Position numbers and translations under genes: made by a program. Below are positions 50,167 through 60,676 of a stretch of DNA of 64,000 nucleotides, piece by piece. Below the pieces are notes generated by a model. The model saw only the letters and a list, made by a program, of their open reading frames with translations. It searched no databases and was not told the DNA's origin. This DNA is from Haliea sp. GTDB taxonomy: Bacteria; Pseudomonadota; Gammaproteobacteria; Pseudomonadales; Halieaceae. The DNA is taken from positions 31,565 to 95,564 of the forward strand of contig JANQUV010000010.1 of the NCBI GenBank assembly GCA_030730585.1. The letters run 5' to 3'. The number at the start of each line of letters is the position of its first letter. The stretch's first letter is position 1.

Positions 50167-51153
50167 ATGTCGATCAAGAAACTGTTCAAAAATGCTTTTA
50201 CCGCCGCGGGTGTCGGTGCAATGGGCCTTGCATTGGCTCCTGCTGTATTGGCTGAGCTCGATCCTGGCCTCAAAGACTATGAAATTGCCAGTGGCGTGTC
50301 CGGCAACCTGTCCAGTATTGGGTCAGATACGCTTGCCAACCTCATGACGTTGTGGGCAGAGGATTTCAAGCGTGCCTATCCCAACGTGAACATCCAGATT
50401 CAGGCCGCGGGTTCCTCTACCGCGCCGCCTGCCTTGACGGAAGGTACTGCGAACATCGGGCCAATGAGCCGCGACATGCGCGACAATGAAATTGAGGCAT
50501 TCGAGACGCGCCACGGCTACAAGCCAACGGCGGTGCCTGTTGCCATCGATGCATTGGCAGTTTATGTGCACAAAGACAACCCGATTGAGGGTATGTCGAT
50601 TGAGCAACTTGACGCTGTATTCTCATCAACACGCAAGTGTGGCTCGACGCAGGATGTTAGCCAATGGGGGCAGCTCGGCCTTGCCGGTGCGTGGGAAGGC
50701 CGCGATATGCAGCTGTTCGGGCGTAACTCTGTGTCCGGTACTTACGGGTACTTCAAGACCGTAGGCCTGTGCAAAGGCGACTTCAAGAACAGCGTTAATG
50801 AACAGCCGGGTTCTGCATCTGTTGTGCAGTCCGTGTCGACGTCGATCAACGGCATCGGGTACTCGGGCATTGGTTATCGTACATCCAGTGTGCGCACTGT
50901 GCCGATCAGCAAGCATGACGGCGCACCTTACGTTGAGGCAGATGCAGAGAACTCGATTAGCGGCAATTATCCGTTAGCAAGGTTCCTGTATGTTTATATC
51001 AACAAGAATCCCAACAAGCCGCTGTCGCCTTTGGAGCGGGAATTTTTCAAGCTGGTGTTCTCCCGCCAAGGCCAGGACGTGGTGTTGAAGGACGGCTATA
51101 TTCCTTTGCCCGCCGCGGTTGTGGAGCGTTACGCTCGCCTGCTAGACCTGTAG
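50167..51153 (+). CDS. pstS: PstS, phosphate-binding protein
   Basis: A 328-residue periplasmic protein of the high-affinity phosphate importer. Signal peptide ends near VLAE (about residue 28). Phosphate-binding motifs: [25 protein letters not shown] and the [12 protein letters not shown] block. This belongs to the Pseudomonas-like PstS type rather than the E. coli type. Preceded by a PhoB box and followed by a strong hairpin that may give it more transcript than pstC. Confidence 0.95.
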   Translation: MSIKKLFKNAFTAAGVGAMGLALAPAVLAELDPGLKDYEIASGVSGNLSSIGSDTLANLMTLWAEDFKRAYPNVNIQIQAAGSSTAPPALTEGTANIGPMSRDMRDNEIEAFETRHGYKPTAVPVAIDALAVYVHKDNPIEGMSIEQLDAVFSSTRKCGSTQDVSQWGQLGLAGAWEGRDMQLFGRNSVSGTYGYFKTVGLCKGDFKNSVNEQPGSASVVQSVSTSINGIGYSGIGYRTSSVRTVPISKHDGAPYVEADAENSISGNYPLARFLYVYINKNPNKPLSPLEREFFKLVFSRQGQDVVLKDGYIPLPAAVVERYARLLDL

Positions 51154-51168
51154 TCTGAATGAATCGTT

Positions 51169-51202
51169 GGCCCGGCCCTCATACTGATGAGGCTACCGGG
51201 CC
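51169..51202 (+). other. Intercistronic hairpin between pstS and pstC
   Basis: GGCCCGG pairs with CCGGGCC and CCTCAT with ATGAGG around an ACTG loop, 13 base pairs with a small internal bulge. No U-tract. Probably stabilises the pstS message or partly terminates it, so that PstS is made in excess over the permease. Confidence 0.6.
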
Positions 51203-51235
51203 GGCGCCGGCAAGCGCTGAACGAGTGACTCTGTC

Positions 51236-53479
51236 TTGAGTATATTAAGCGAACACGTGTCTTCTTTTACCCCCCGGTGGCGGCGCTTTAAAGACCGCCT
51301 GGCCACTGTCTCGGTTACCGCTGGTGGTGCCAGTGTGCTGGGCGCCATTTTGCTTATCTTCTTTTACCTGCTCTATGAAGTGTTGCCGCTGTTTGGTAGC
51401 GCGGATGTTGAGCCGCGTGCCGAAGTCGCTTCTCCTTTCGCCTCAGCGCCGCTATACCTCGCGGTAGAAGAACAAACAGAAATCGGCTTTGCCGTGTTTT
51501 CCAACTCCTCAGGAAGCTTTTTCCAGTTGGACAGTGGAGAAGTTCTCCTGACGTCAGATATGGCTTCGGAGCTGGGTGCGGTAACCGCAGTCGCCGAGGA
51601 AAGCCCGGCCAAGCGTATGATCGCGCTGGCGCACGAGTCTGGCGCCGTGTCCTTGTATGCGCATGAGTATCGACTGAGCTATCCGGATGGCAACAGAGTC
51701 ATCACCCCAAGAATTGAGCGTTCCTACCCCGCTCTGGATCTGCGCGTGGCCAATGCCCCGGTGACGCAGCTCGCAGTCGGCGAAACCGACGATGCCCTGG
51801 TGCTCATCTCGCTAAATGCGGTGGGTGTGTTGCAGGCGCAGCGCTTTAACCGCTCGGAAAACTTTATGACGGGGGAGGTAAGCTTTGATGCCGAGCTTCT
51901 CACCCTGCCGCCTCTGGCGGGGGAAACAGCCGCTTTTCATGTAGACGAAGACTTGCGCTGGCTTTACCACATTGATACCAAGGGCGGCTTCACGGTTATC
52001 AACCTGCGTCAGCGCGACGCCATGGGCAAGCTGGAAGTGGCTAGCCGCGGCGAGTTGTTTGACCGTGGTGGGCAGCTCAGCGAGAGCGCCATGTTGCTGG
52101 GTGGTATTTCGCTGTTGGTTGCTTCCGACCGCGGTGAGCTCGTGCAGTATTTTATGGTGCGCGACGGAGAGGGCGGCCACCATCTGCAGCGCGTGCGAGA
52201 GTTCGATACCGATGGCATCGTGATTACAACGCTGCTGCCAGAGCACCGACGCAAAGGTTTTCTCGCTCTCGGCCGGCAGGGCGAAGTGCAGGTGTACCAC
52301 ACGACCGCGCATCGGCGGCTGCTCAGTGAAAGCGCCTTGCCCCTGGGCGGTGGCGCAGCGGCGATTTCGCCGCGCGCCGACGCACTACTGTTGGTCGACT
52401 CCGACGGCAGCTTGCGCAGCTGGCACATTGACAATGAACACCCGGATATTTCTTGGTCCGCACTGTGGACCGAAGTGTGGTACGAGAGTTACGACGAACC
52501 GGAGTATGTTTGGCAGTCTTCCGCATCGGACAACGATTTCGAGCCTAAATACAGCTTTGCGCCGCTGGCGTTCGGCACGCTTAAAGCCGCGTTTTATACA
52601 ATGATGATTGCCGCCCCGCTGGCCATTTGTGGCGCCATTTACACAGCGTATTTCATGGCGCCTGCGCTGCGCCGCAAGATCAAACCCATGATTGAGCTGA
52701 TGGAGGCACTGCCCACGGTGATTTTGGGGTTTCTTGCGGGCCTGTGGCTGGCGCCGCTGATTGAAGACAAGCTGACCGCGGTGATCACCCTCATGTTGGC
52801 GCTACCGTTCGGGGTTATTCTTTTTGCGTTTTTATGGTCGCGCTTGCCTCGTGCGATACGGTCATGGGTACCCGAGGGTTGGCATGCGGCTGTTTTGATT
52901 CCCGTCGTGATTTTTATAGGCTACGCCAGCTTTGCCAGCAACGACGTTCTCGAGCTCTTGCTCTTCAACGGCGATATGCGCAACTGGATCACCTCTGAGT
53001 TGGGTATATCCTTCGATCAGCGCAATGCGCTAGTGGTTGGCATTGCCATGGGTATGGCTGTGATCCCCACGATCTTTTCTATCTCTGAAGATGCTATTTT
53101 CTCGGTGCCCAAGCACCTTAGTTACGGCAGCCTGGCGCTAGGTGCAACTCCCTGGCAAACGCTGGTCGGTGTGGTGATACCTACGGCCAGCCCCGGCATT
53201 TTTTCCGGGCTGATGATCGGCCTGGGCCGCGCGGTAGGTGAAACCATGATTGTACTCATGGCGACAGGCAACACCCCCATAATCGATATTAATATTTTTG
53301 AAGGCATGCGCACGCTATCGGCCAACATTGCGGTGGAAGTGCCTGAGGCTGAGGTAGACAGCACGCACTATCGTGTTTTGTTCCTTGCGGCGTTCGTGCT
53401 GTTTATGTTCACGTTTATGGTGAATACGGTGGCCGAGTTGGTTCGTCAGCGTTTGCGTATCAAGTATGGATCATTGTGA
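51236..53479 (+). CDS. pstC: PstC, phosphate ABC transporter permease with large periplasmic propeller-like domain
   Basis: A 747-residue permease, more than twice the E. coli PstC length. TM1 at about residues 28-48; then a roughly 380-residue periplasmic region with repeating beta units (GELVQYFMV, GEVQVYHTT, GSLRSWHID) reminiscent of WD40/PQQ-type propellers; then the permease domain from about residue 440 (TLKAAFYTMMIAAPLAICGAIY) with the EAA-type loop ALGATPWQTLVGVVIP. Pseudomonas PstC is similarly long. The TTG start at 51236 lacks a good Shine-Dalgarno, so the N-terminus is uncertain. Confidence 0.93.
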   Translation: MSILSEHVSSFTPRWRRFKDRLATVSVTAGGASVLGAILLIFFYLLYEVLPLFGSADVEPRAEVASPFASAPLYLAVEEQTEIGFAVFSNSSGSFFQLDSGEVLLTSDMASELGAVTAVAEESPAKRMIALAHESGAVSLYAHEYRLSYPDGNRVITPRIERSYPALDLRVANAPVTQLAVGETDDALVLISLNAVGVLQAQRFNRSENFMTGEVSFDAELLTLPPLAGETAAFHVDEDLRWLYHIDTKGGFTVINLRQRDAMGKLEVASRGELFDRGGQLSESAMLLGGISLLVASDRGELVQYFMVRDGEGGHHLQRVREFDTDGIVITTLLPEHRRKGFLALGRQGEVQVYHTTAHRRLLSESALPLGGGAAAISPRADALLLVDSDGSLRSWHIDNEHPDISWSALWTEVWYESYDEPEYVWQSSASDNDFEPKYSFAPLAFGTLKAAFYTMMIAAPLAICGAIYTAYFMAPALRRKIKPMIELMEALPTVILGFLAGLWLAPLIEDKLTAVITLMLALPFGVILFAFLWSRLPRAIRSWVPEGWHAAVLIPVVIFIGYASFASNDVLELLLFNGDMRNWITSELGISFDQRNALVVGIAMGMAVIPTIFSISEDAIFSVPKHLSYGSLALGATPWQTLVGVVIPTASPGIFSGLMIGLGRAVGETMIVLMATGNTPIIDINIFEGMRTLSANIAVEVPEAEVDSTHYRVLFLAAFVLFMFTFMVNTVAELVRQRLRIKYGSL

Positions 53480-55194
53480 TGAACAAGATGATCGACGAAC
53501 AAGAACTACACAACGACCAGGCGCCTGGCGTGAAAGCCTGGCTACGCAGTGGCGATCCCTTAATCTGGCTTAACGGCGCAGCTGTCAGTGTTTGCGTGAT
53601 AGCCGTTGTCGGGCTGCTACTGCTGCTGGCAGTGCGCGGCCTCAGTCATTTCTGGCCGGCCGATGTGCTTGCGGTCACGGTCAGCTATCAGGGCCAGTCT
53701 CGCGAGTTGTTGGGTGAGGTGGTGGAAGAGGTTGAAGTATCTGGTGGCCAGTTGCGCGAGGCGGGTTTTGAGCTGCAGGGCTCGGGGCCATTTTTTCAAC
53801 GCACGTTGTTGAAGCAGGGAAACCGTGATTTTCTCGGCACCGACTTCACCTGGCTAATCGATGAGCAGTTTGGCGCTCGGCGATTTCCTGCCGACCTGCT
53901 GGTTGTTGAGCGTCTGGAGTGGGGCAATTTTTATGGCTATTTGCGCGGTGTTAACCGTTTGGGCGAGGCGCCGATAACCGTTGCGGAACAGGGCGAGGCC
54001 ACGACGCTGGCTGCTCTGCAAACGCTGATTGCCGACACAGTTGCGGTACGAGAAGAAATCGACCACATTGAACAGGGTGCAATTGGTACCATCAACTACG
54101 ATTTGGAGCGTCTGCGGCTGCGTGAAAGGGGCTTGGAGCTGGAGGGGCGCCTGGACGCCTTGGCTCAGGCTGAACTGGCCAGCGAGCGGGCTGAGCTAGA
54201 GTTACGTTTCCGTGAACTTCAGGACCAGCTCTACGTCCTGTACGACAGCATCAAGGATCACAGTTACAGCGCGGAGCTGGCGGATGGCCGCGTGGTCACA
54301 CTGCCCATTGCCAAGGTAGTGCGCGCCTACCAGCCCAATGCCATGAACGTTCCGGCCAAGATGGCGATGTACGGAAAGCGGCTGTGGGAATTTCTGTCTC
54401 AGCCGCCGCGTGAAGCGAACACCGAAGGCGGCATTTTCCCGGCCATGTTCGGTACGGTGTTGATGGTGATTCTCATGTCAATCATCGTTACGCCGTTTGG
54501 TGTGGTCGCGGCGGTGTATTTGCGTGAATACGCCAGCCAGGGTTTTGTTACGCGTACCATTCGCGTTGCGGTGAATAATCTCGCCGGTGTGCCGTCCATT
54601 GTGTATGGCGTATTTGGCCTGGGTTTCTTCGTGTATTTTGTGGGCGGCGAGCTTGACCAGCTGTTTTTCCCGGCTTCTTTGCCGCGGCCTACCTTTGGTA
54701 CCCCTGGCTTGATGTGGGCCTCTTTAACACTGGCCTTACTCACATTGCCGGTGGTGATCGTGGCCACAGAAGAGGGCTTGGCGCGCATTCCCTCAACGGT
54801 ACGTGAAGGCTCTCTGGCGCTGGGCGCAACGCGCGCGGAAACGCTGTGGCGCGTGGTATTGCCGATGGCCAGCCCAGCGATGATGACAGGGCTGATTCTG
54901 GCGGTTGCGCGGGCGGCAGGCGAGGTGGCGCCGCTGATGCTAGTGGGGGTAGTGAAGCTGGCACCCACCTTACCCTTAGATGCCAATTACCCCTATTTAC
55001 ACCTTGACCAGAAATTCATGCACCTTGGCTTCCATATTTATGATGTTGGCTTTCAGAGCCCTAACGTTGAGGCGGCACGGCCGTTGGTTTACGCCACTGC
55101 ATTTTTGCTGGTGGTGATTATTGCCTTGCTGAACCTCACAGCCGTAAGCTTGCGCAACCGTCTGCGCGAGCGCTACAAATCGCTAGAACATTAG
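53479..55194 (+). CDS. pstA: PstA, phosphate ABC transporter permease with periplasmic coiled-coil insert
   Basis: A 571-residue permease, again about double the E. coli length. TM1 at about residues 33-55; a periplasmic insert to about 280 includes a charged, coiled-coil-like stretch (about 175-265, rich in [20 protein letters not shown] heptads); the permease domain begins at about 315 ([19 protein letters not shown]) with the EAA loop [16 protein letters not shown]. The ATG at 53479 overlaps the pstC stop. Confidence 0.93.
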   Translation: MNKMIDEQELHNDQAPGVKAWLRSGDPLIWLNGAAVSVCVIAVVGLLLLLAVRGLSHFWPADVLAVTVSYQGQSRELLGEVVEEVEVSGGQLREAGFELQGSGPFFQRTLLKQGNRDFLGTDFTWLIDEQFGARRFPADLLVVERLEWGNFYGYLRGVNRLGEAPITVAEQGEATTLAALQTLIADTVAVREEIDHIEQGAIGTINYDLERLRLRERGLELEGRLDALAQAELASERAELELRFRELQDQLYVLYDSIKDHSYSAELADGRVVTLPIAKVVRAYQPNAMNVPAKMAMYGKRLWEFLSQPPREANTEGGIFPAMFGTVLMVILMSIIVTPFGVVAAVYLREYASQGFVTRTIRVAVNNLAGVPSIVYGVFGLGFFVYFVGGELDQLFFPASLPRPTFGTPGLMWASLTLALLTLPVVIVATEEGLARIPSTVREGSLALGATRAETLWRVVLPMASPAMMTGLILAVARAAGEVAPLMLVGVVKLAPTLPLDANYPYLHLDQKFMHLGFHIYDVGFQSPNVEAARPLVYATAFLLVVIIALLNLTAVSLRNRLRERYKSLEH

Positions 55195-55207
55195 ACAGGA
55201 CTTCACT

Positions 55208-56038
55208 ATGCAAACTCATGCTTTGGATATTCAGGCCCTGAAACGCGATCAAACGCGCTCCGCGAGCCCTGCGGCGCCCGCGGCAACGAGCCTGCGGATG
55301 GAGAATCTGAATTTGTTCTACAACCAGCGCTCGCAGGCGCTGTTTGACATTAACCTGGAAATACCGCGACAGCGGGTGACGGCGTTTATTGGCCCCAGCG
55401 GTTGCGGCAAGTCCAGCCTTCTGCGCTGTATTAACCGCATGAACGACCTCGTAGACGGTTGCCGTATCGAGGGCCGCCTACTTCTTGACGACGAGGATAT
55501 TTACGATCGTCGTGTCGATGTGGCCGCACTGCGCCGGCGTGTGGGCATGGTGTTTCAGAAACCCAACCCCTTTCCTAAGAGTATTTATGAAAATGTCGCC
55601 TACGGGCTGCGAATCCAGGGTATCAACAAGAAGCGGGTGTTGGACGAGGTGGTAGAAAGGTCGCTGCGCGCCGCAGCGCTATGGGATGAAGTGAAAGATC
55701 GACTGCACGAAAGCGCACTCAGTCTGTCAGGCGGCCAGCAGCAGCGTTTGGTCATTGCGCGCACAATTGCGGTAGAGCCGGAAGTGCTGCTCCTTGACGA
55801 ACCAGCCTCTGCCTTGGACCCAATCTCCACGCTAAAGATTGAAGAGCTCATCTACGAACTCAAGGCGCGCTACACCATTGTCATTGTTACCCACAATATG
55901 CAGCAGGCGGCGCGTGTGTCGGATATGACCGCGTTTATGTATATGGGTAAATTGATTGAGTACGACGATACCGATACCCTGTTCACAAATCCGGAACAGA
56001 AGCAGACCGAGGACTACATCACCGGCCGTTACGGCTGA
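55208..56038 (+). CDS. pstB: PstB, phosphate transporter ATPase
   Basis: A 276-residue ABC ATPase energising PstCA. Walker [10 protein letters not shown], family-specific CINRMNDLV and [18 protein letters not shown], signature [16 protein letters not shown], Walker [14 protein letters not shown], ending DYITGRYG as in most PstB proteins. Followed by phoU after 10 bp. Confidence 0.97.
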   Translation: MQTHALDIQALKRDQTRSASPAAPAATSLRMENLNLFYNQRSQALFDINLEIPRQRVTAFIGPSGCGKSSLLRCINRMNDLVDGCRIEGRLLLDDEDIYDRRVDVAALRRRVGMVFQKPNPFPKSIYENVAYGLRIQGINKKRVLDEVVERSLRAAALWDEVKDRLHESALSLSGGQQQRLVIARTIAVEPEVLLLDEPASALDPISTLKIEELIYELKARYTIVIVTHNMQQAARVSDMTAFMYMGKLIEYDDTDTLFTNPEQKQTEDYITGRYG

Positions 56039-56048
56039 GGACACTATC

Positions 56049-56774
56049 ATGCTCCATCAGGACAGCTACAAGCAGCATATTTCGGCTCAATTCAACGCCG
56101 AGCTGGAATCTGTGAAAAACCACCTGCTGGAAATGGGCGGCTTGGTTGAACAGCAGATCGGTAAAGCCGTTGAGTCGTTGTTAAACCGGGACAGTGGCCT
56201 CGCGGAAGAGGTTATTGCAGGCGACGTGCAGGTGAATCAGTTAGAGATCAATATCGATGAGGAGTGTTCTCGCATTTTGGCAAGGCGCCAGCCTGCGGCC
56301 AGCGATTTGCGTTTGGTTCTTGCTATCTCGAAAGTGATCACAGACCTGGAGCGCATCGGTGATGAGGCAAGTAAGATCGCACGTCAAGCAGTAAAGGCCG
56401 CTGAAGAGGGCGGCAATGCAGGCAGCAGCTTCGTGGAGATACGCCACATCGGCAGCCACGTTGGCGACATGTTGCGCCGGGCCCTCGATGCTTTCGCCAG
56501 GCTGGATGTTGATATGGCGGTGCAAACCGTGATCGCAGACCGGGAGGTGGATTCTGAGTATGCGAGCGCTATGCGCAGCCTGGTGACTTTCATGATGGAG
56601 GATCCGCGGACTATTGGCCCCGTGCTAGGGCAGATGTGGGCGCTGCGCAGCCTGGAGCGTGTTGGCGATCACGCCAGTAATATCGCGGAGCACGTGATCT
56701 ACTTGGTGCGCGGCCTGGATGTGCGGCATGTTGAACCCGATGACCTGGTCGCACAGGTTGAAGAGCACCAATAA
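56049..56774 (+). CDS. phoU: PhoU, negative regulator of the phosphate regulon
   Basis: A 241-residue all-helical cytoplasmic protein with two PhoU repeats, linking PstB and PhoR so that PhoB stays unphosphorylated when phosphate is plentiful. The metal-binding acidic motifs appear as DLERIGDEASKIAR and SLERVGDHASNIAEH. The ATG at 56049 follows GAGGA; the longer frame from 55956 lies inside pstB. Confidence 0.96.
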   Translation: MLHQDSYKQHISAQFNAELESVKNHLLEMGGLVEQQIGKAVESLLNRDSGLAEEVIAGDVQVNQLEINIDEECSRILARRQPAASDLRLVLAISKVITDLERIGDEASKIARQAVKAAEEGGNAGSSFVEIRHIGSHVGDMLRRALDAFARLDVDMAVQTVIADREVDSEYASAMRSLVTFMMEDPRTIGPVLGQMWALRSLERVGDHASNIAEHVIYLVRGLDVRHVEPDDLVAQVEEHQ

Positions 56775-56790
56775 GCTTTAGATTGTCTGT

Positions 56791-56841
56791 CTGTAACAAT
56801 AGTGTCATAAAAAAAACATAAAATTGACATTTAACTGTCAT
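56791..56841 (+). promoter_or_regulatory. Five-repeat PhoB-box array upstream of the porin gene
   Basis: Heptamers in strict 11-base phase: CTGTAAC (56791), GTGTCAT (56802), a degenerate AAAACAT (56813), TTGACAT (56824), CTGTCAT (56835). This is the longest array of the three in the window and marks the porin as a PhoB target with its own promoter. Confidence 0.8.
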
Positions 56842-56878
56842 GCGCGGCAGCGCTGACACAGACAGATGAGGCAAAATC

Positions 56879-58165
56879 ATGAACAAATTCTCTCTGGGGT
56901 GGGCAGTGGCCGCGGCCTCCACTACGCTTGTGTTGTCGTCCGCCGTAGCAACAGCTGCCGTCAGTGAAAGCGATTTCGCACAGCTTAAAGTACAAATGGA
57001 AGGGCTCTTGGCGCGCGTGGCGCTGCTGGAGAACGAAAACGCCGAGCTTCGCGAAAATACCGCCAATGCGGTGTCGGAGATTCGTATCACGCGAGAAGAG
57101 GTTGCCGCCGCCCCCCGGCCTGTCGTGCAAGATACTGGCATGGATAGTTTGCGTTTTTCCGGTGATTTCCGCTATCGCTACGAAGAAATAGACGTTGGCC
57201 TGAGTGATGTTCGCACTCGCCACCGAATTCGTGCGCGCGCGGGCTTTGAGGCGCAGCTGCCGCGCGATGTTGAAGTTGGGTTGCGGCTCGCCGCAGGTAA
57301 TGATTCGCCTGTATCGGGGAATGCCACGCTCGGTGATGGAGGAAGCAGTAAAGAAATATTCCTCGATCAGGCTTGGGCAACCTGGCGTCCCTTCGATGGC
57401 GCCTATGCCACCATCGGGAAAATGAAGAACCCCTTGTTCCGCCCGGAAGGGTCGGGATTGCTCTGGGACTCGGATTACACGCCTGAAGGCGTGGCACTGG
57501 GCTGGGGCAGTGACAATGTTTTCGTCAATGTGGTTGCTCACACGCTGAGCAGCGACACGGCACGCGCTAACAGCGTTTTTTATCATGGTGTGCAATCGGG
57601 CTTTAAGTTGGGCCTCGGAGAACAGTTGGGGTTAACCGTTGGAGCCAGCTACATTGATATGCCAGTAAGGGGAAAGAGCAGCTTTTTTGACGACTTTGAT
57701 GTGTTTTTTGGCAACAGTTTTTCCTGTGACAGCGACCGGCTCACTCTCTGCACTTACGACAATAACTATGAAGAGCTTGAACTCTTCGCTACGCTGGATA
57801 TTAAAGGCCTTGGTTTGCCCGCAGCGTTGTTTGGGCAATACGTGCAGAACCTGGACGCAGACGAGGAAGACACAGCGTGGGTAGCCGGTGCGCGACTGGG
57901 CAAGGCCAGTGCTGCAGGCAGTTGGCAGGTCACCTACGAGTTTGCCTCTATTGAGGCGGACGCCTTACTGGCTCTGCTGAGCGATTCCAATATCGGTGGC
58001 GGTGGAACCGATGTTCGCGGTCACCGGTTTGGTGCAGTGTACGCCATCGATAAACAGTGGCATGTTGGCATCACGGCCTTTGTTCATAACGAGACACCGG
58101 GTAGTCGGCTGGATGATCCTATCGACTATGATCGGGTGATCTTCGACACCTCGTTCAAGTATTGA
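56879..58165 (+). CDS. Putative outer-membrane porin of the phosphate regulon
   Basis: A 428-residue exported protein: signal peptide to about residue 27 (VATA/AV), a short N-terminal coiled coil (about 33-70, as in trimeric porins), then a beta-barrel with alternating strands and aromatic belts, ending in Phe-Lys-Tyr (DTSFKY) as expected for barrel insertion. It does not read as OprP/OprO and looks more like the 'putative porin' family. The PhoB array upstream and position after phoU suggest a phosphate or polyphosphate/organophosphate channel; this is inference. GAGG precedes the ATG. Confidence 0.75.
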   Translation: MNKFSLGWAVAAASTTLVLSSAVATAAVSESDFAQLKVQMEGLLARVALLENENAELRENTANAVSEIRITREEVAAAPRPVVQDTGMDSLRFSGDFRYRYEEIDVGLSDVRTRHRIRARAGFEAQLPRDVEVGLRLAAGNDSPVSGNATLGDGGSSKEIFLDQAWATWRPFDGAYATIGKMKNPLFRPEGSGLLWDSDYTPEGVALGWGSDNVFVNVVAHTLSSDTARANSVFYHGVQSGFKLGLGEQLGLTVGASYIDMPVRGKSSFFDDFDVFFGNSFSCDSDRLTLCTYDNNYEELELFATLDIKGLGLPAALFGQYVQNLDADEEDTAWVAGARLGKASAAGSWQVTYEFASIEADALLALLSDSNIGGGGTDVRGHRFGAVYAIDKQWHVGITAFVHNETPGSRLDDPIDYDRVIFDTSFKY

Positions 58166-58259
58166 TGACTGCGTAACGTAAGCCTTGCTGCTGTCTGTGG
58201 AACCGCTATACGATCCGCGTGTGCGGTGCTGCGAAGGCGCATAGCTTTCGAGCGTTGCG

Positions 58260-58289
58260 TTGCTTTGTGCGATGCTGCTTGAGTACAAT
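58260..58289 (+). promoter_or_regulatory. Candidate promoter of tRNA-Glu
   Basis: TTGCTT, 18 bases, TACAAT (58284-58289), followed by a GC-rich discriminator, 29 bp before the tRNA. The GC-rich discriminator is typical of stringently controlled stable-RNA promoters. Confidence 0.5.
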
Positions 58290-58318
58290 ACGGGTCTGCG
58301 TTAAACCAATGCGTCTAT

Positions 58319-58394
58319 GTCCCCTTCGTCTAGTGGCCTAGGACACTGCCCTTTCACGGCGGTAACAGGGGTTCGAACCCCCTAGGGGACGCCA
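58319..58394 (+). tRNA. tRNA-Glu (anticodon UUC)
   Basis: A 76-base cloverleaf: acceptor GTCCCCT pairs with AGGGGAC, T-arm GGGGTTCGAACCCC, anticodon loop CTTTCAC with anticodon TTC, and an encoded CCA end. Sits alone between the porin and hisC. Confidence 0.97.
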
Positions 58395-58410
58395 CTTATC
58401 GGAACTGCCC

Positions 58411-59478
58411 ATGAGTCGTTACTGGAGTGACGTTGTTCAACGTCTAACGCCCTACGTACCCGGCGAACAGCCGCAGCACCCGCGGCTGATCAAGCTCAAT
58501 ACCAATGAAAGCCCGTACCCACCGTCACCCCGTGTGCTCGATGCGATCCACAGTATCGACGGCGATGCCCTGCGGCGCTACCCCGACCCTGAATCCAGCG
58601 CGCTGCGTGTAGCGTTTGCGGAAGCGGCTGGCCTGCAGCCCGAGCAGGTGTTTCTTGGCAACGGGTCTGACGAAGTGTTGGCGCATGTGTTCCTCGGGTT
58701 GTTACGGCATGATGCGCCGCTGCTATTCCCGGACATCAGCTACAGCTTCTATCCCGTTTGGTGTGACCTTTACGGTATTACCGGAGAGACGGTGCCCCTG
58801 CGTGACGACTTCAGTATTGCGGTGGTCGATTACACGCGTCCTAACGGCGGCATCATTCTGCCTAACCCGAATGCCCCCACTGGCTTATTGCTTGGCCTTG
58901 ATGATGTTCGCACGTTATTGGAAGCCAACCGGCAAAGCGTGGTGGTGATTGACGAAGCCTATATCGACTTTGGCGGAGAGTCGGCGGTGAGGCTGGTGGA
59001 TCGGTATGACAATCTGCTGGTGGTGCAAACACTATCCAAGTCGCGGGCACTGGCCGGCTTGCGGGTTGGCGTGGCTTTTGGGCAGGCGAAGCTGATCGAT
59101 GGCTTACAGCGGGTTAAGAACTCGTTTAACTCCTATCCTCTGGATGCGGTTGCGCAACGCGCCGTGTTGGCGTCATTGGGTGACGGGCGCTGGTTTCAGG
59201 AATCCTGTGAGAAAGTCATTGCCAGCCGGGTGCGGCTAACGGCGGGCCTTGTGGAGCTGGGTTTTACTGTCGTGCCGTCTAGCGCCAACTTTGTGTTTGC
59301 CTCGCCGGGAGCGGGGCGCGATGCGCAGGCGCTGTTTTTGGCCTTGCGCGAGCAGGGCATCATCGTGCGGCACTTTGCGAAACCGCGCATCGGTGATTTC
59401 CTCCGCATTACCGTTGGCACCGATGAGCAGTGCGATGCGCTGCTCGACGCTTTATCGGGCCTGTTAGCTGCGCTGTAA
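58411..59478 (+). CDS. hisC: Histidinol-phosphate aminotransferase HisC
   Basis: A 355-residue PLP aminotransferase of histidine synthesis. [14 protein letters not shown] is the family N-terminus, NPNAPTG and DEAYIDFGG bind substrate and cofactor, and the PLP lysine is Lys210 in [14 protein letters not shown]. No other his gene is adjacent; it stands 17 bp after the tRNA. The 3' end overlaps the convergent ketosynthase gene by 15 bp. Confidence 0.95.
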   Translation: MSRYWSDVVQRLTPYVPGEQPQHPRLIKLNTNESPYPPSPRVLDAIHSIDGDALRRYPDPESSALRVAFAEAAGLQPEQVFLGNGSDEVLAHVFLGLLRHDAPLLFPDISYSFYPVWCDLYGITGETVPLRDDFSIAVVDYTRPNGGIILPNPNAPTGLLLGLDDVRTLLEANRQSVVVIDEAYIDFGGESAVRLVDRYDNLLVVQTLSKSRALAGLRVGVAFGQAKLIDGLQRVKNSFNSYPLDAVAQRAVLASLGDGRWFQESCEKVIASRVRLTAGLVELGFTVVPSSANFVFASPGAGRDAQALFLALREQGIIVRHFAKPRIGDFLRITVGTDEQCDALLDALSGLLAAL

Positions 59479-60585
59479 AACGACGCTGCCAATGCTGTAG
59501 CCGGCGCCAAAAGAACACAGCACACCCAAGTCACCGCTGACAAAATCGGCACGGTGTTTGTGGAAGGCAATAACGGAACCTGCTGAGCTGGTGTTGGCGT
59601 ACTCATCAAGTATGGTGGGCGCCTCATCGGCTGTGGCGTCACGGCCCAGTACTTTACGTGAAATAAGCTGGTTCATGCTCAGATTGGCCTGGTGCAGCCA
59701 GAGCCGTTTGAGCTGTTCGGGTGCAATGGCCAAGTGCTGCAACTGGTCACTGATTTGCCGAGCCACCGCCGGGCAGACCTCCTTAAACACCTTGCGCCCC
59801 TCCTGCACAAAAAGCTTGTCAGTGCTGCCAATACCCTCTTCGGCGGCGCGGTTAAGAAAGCCAAAGTTATTGCGGATGTTGTTGGAATATATCGTTTGCA
59901 GGCGGCTGTCCAGAATGCGGTAGGTGTCGTTGGTAGAGGCATCTGCCTCACGCTCCAGGATCAGTGCGGTACAGACATCGCCGAAGATGAAATGCGAATC
60001 ACGATCGCGAAAATTCAGATGGCCGCTGCAGATCTCCGGGTTCAAAATCAGTACACAACGCGCGCTGCCGGCGTTGATGCTGTCGCGCGCCTGCTGAATG
60101 GCAAACGTCGCCGATGAGCAGGCGACGTTCATATCGAAACCGAAGCCCTCAATGCCCAGAGCATGCTGCACTTCGACTGCAACGGCCGGGTAGGCGCGCT
60201 GTAAATTGGAGCAGGCTACGATGACCGCGTCGATATCCGCCGGCTGCTTGCGTGCTTGATCCATCGCTTCGCGCGCAGCCGCAACGGCGATTTCACATTG
60301 AATTGACGGGCTGCTGTCGGGCCGCTCTGGAATGCGGGGCACCATTCTTTGTGGGTCGAGAATGCCTGCCTTGTCGATGACGTAGCGCGACTTGATGCCT
60401 GAGGCTTTTTCGACAAATTCCGCCGAGGAGGGCTGCATGGGTGCCAGCTCACCGGCTGCGATCAGCGCGGCATTTTCGGTATTGAAATGTTCGACCCAGG
60501 CATTAAATGAGTCAACCAGCTCGACGTTGCTGATGGATTGGTCGGGCGTAAATAACCCCGTGCCGCTAATGACGACCTCGCTCAT
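59464..60585 (-). CDS. Beta-ketoacyl-ACP synthase III (FabH-like)
   Basis: A 373-residue thiolase-fold condensing enzyme. The catalytic triad is Cys156 (NVACSSATF), His298 (LWLHQAN) and Asn331 (YANTSSAG). It is longer than E. coli FabH (317) and resembles the 373-residue Pseudomonas ketosynthases with ISGTGLFTP at the N-terminus, whose acyl substrate preference differs from classical FabH. Alone on this strand between gltA and hisC, separated from gltA by a terminator. Confidence 0.9.
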   Translation of the reverse strand: MSEVVISGTGLFTPDQSISNVELVDSFNAWVEHFNTENAALIAAGELAPMQPSSAEFVEKASGIKSRYVIDKAGILDPQRMVPRIPERPDSSPSIQCEIAVAAAREAMDQARKQPADIDAVIVACSNLQRAYPAVAVEVQHALGIEGFGFDMNVACSSATFAIQQARDSINAGSARCVLILNPEICSGHLNFRDRDSHFIFGDVCTALILEREADASTNDTYRILDSRLQTIYSNNIRNNFGFLNRAAEEGIGSTDKLFVQEGRKVFKEVCPAVARQISDQLQHLAIAPEQLKRLWLHQANLSMNQLISRKVLGRDATADEAPTILDEYANTSSAGSVIAFHKHRADFVSGDLGVLCSFGAGYSIGSVVLQRS

Positions 60586-60631
60586 GACGTACCGATTTCC
60601 TGTGGCTGCGCGTTAATGGGCCAGTGTAACC

Positions 60632-60659
60632 AAAAAAGGCCGCTGCAGGGCGGCCTTTT
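60632..60659 (-). terminator. Intrinsic terminator of gltA
   Basis: On the minus strand AAAAGGCCGC pairs with GCGGCCTTTT around a six-base loop and runs into TTTTTT. It lies 18 bp after the gltA stop. Confidence 0.9.
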
Positions 60660-60676
60660 ACAGCTGAAGCAGGCGT

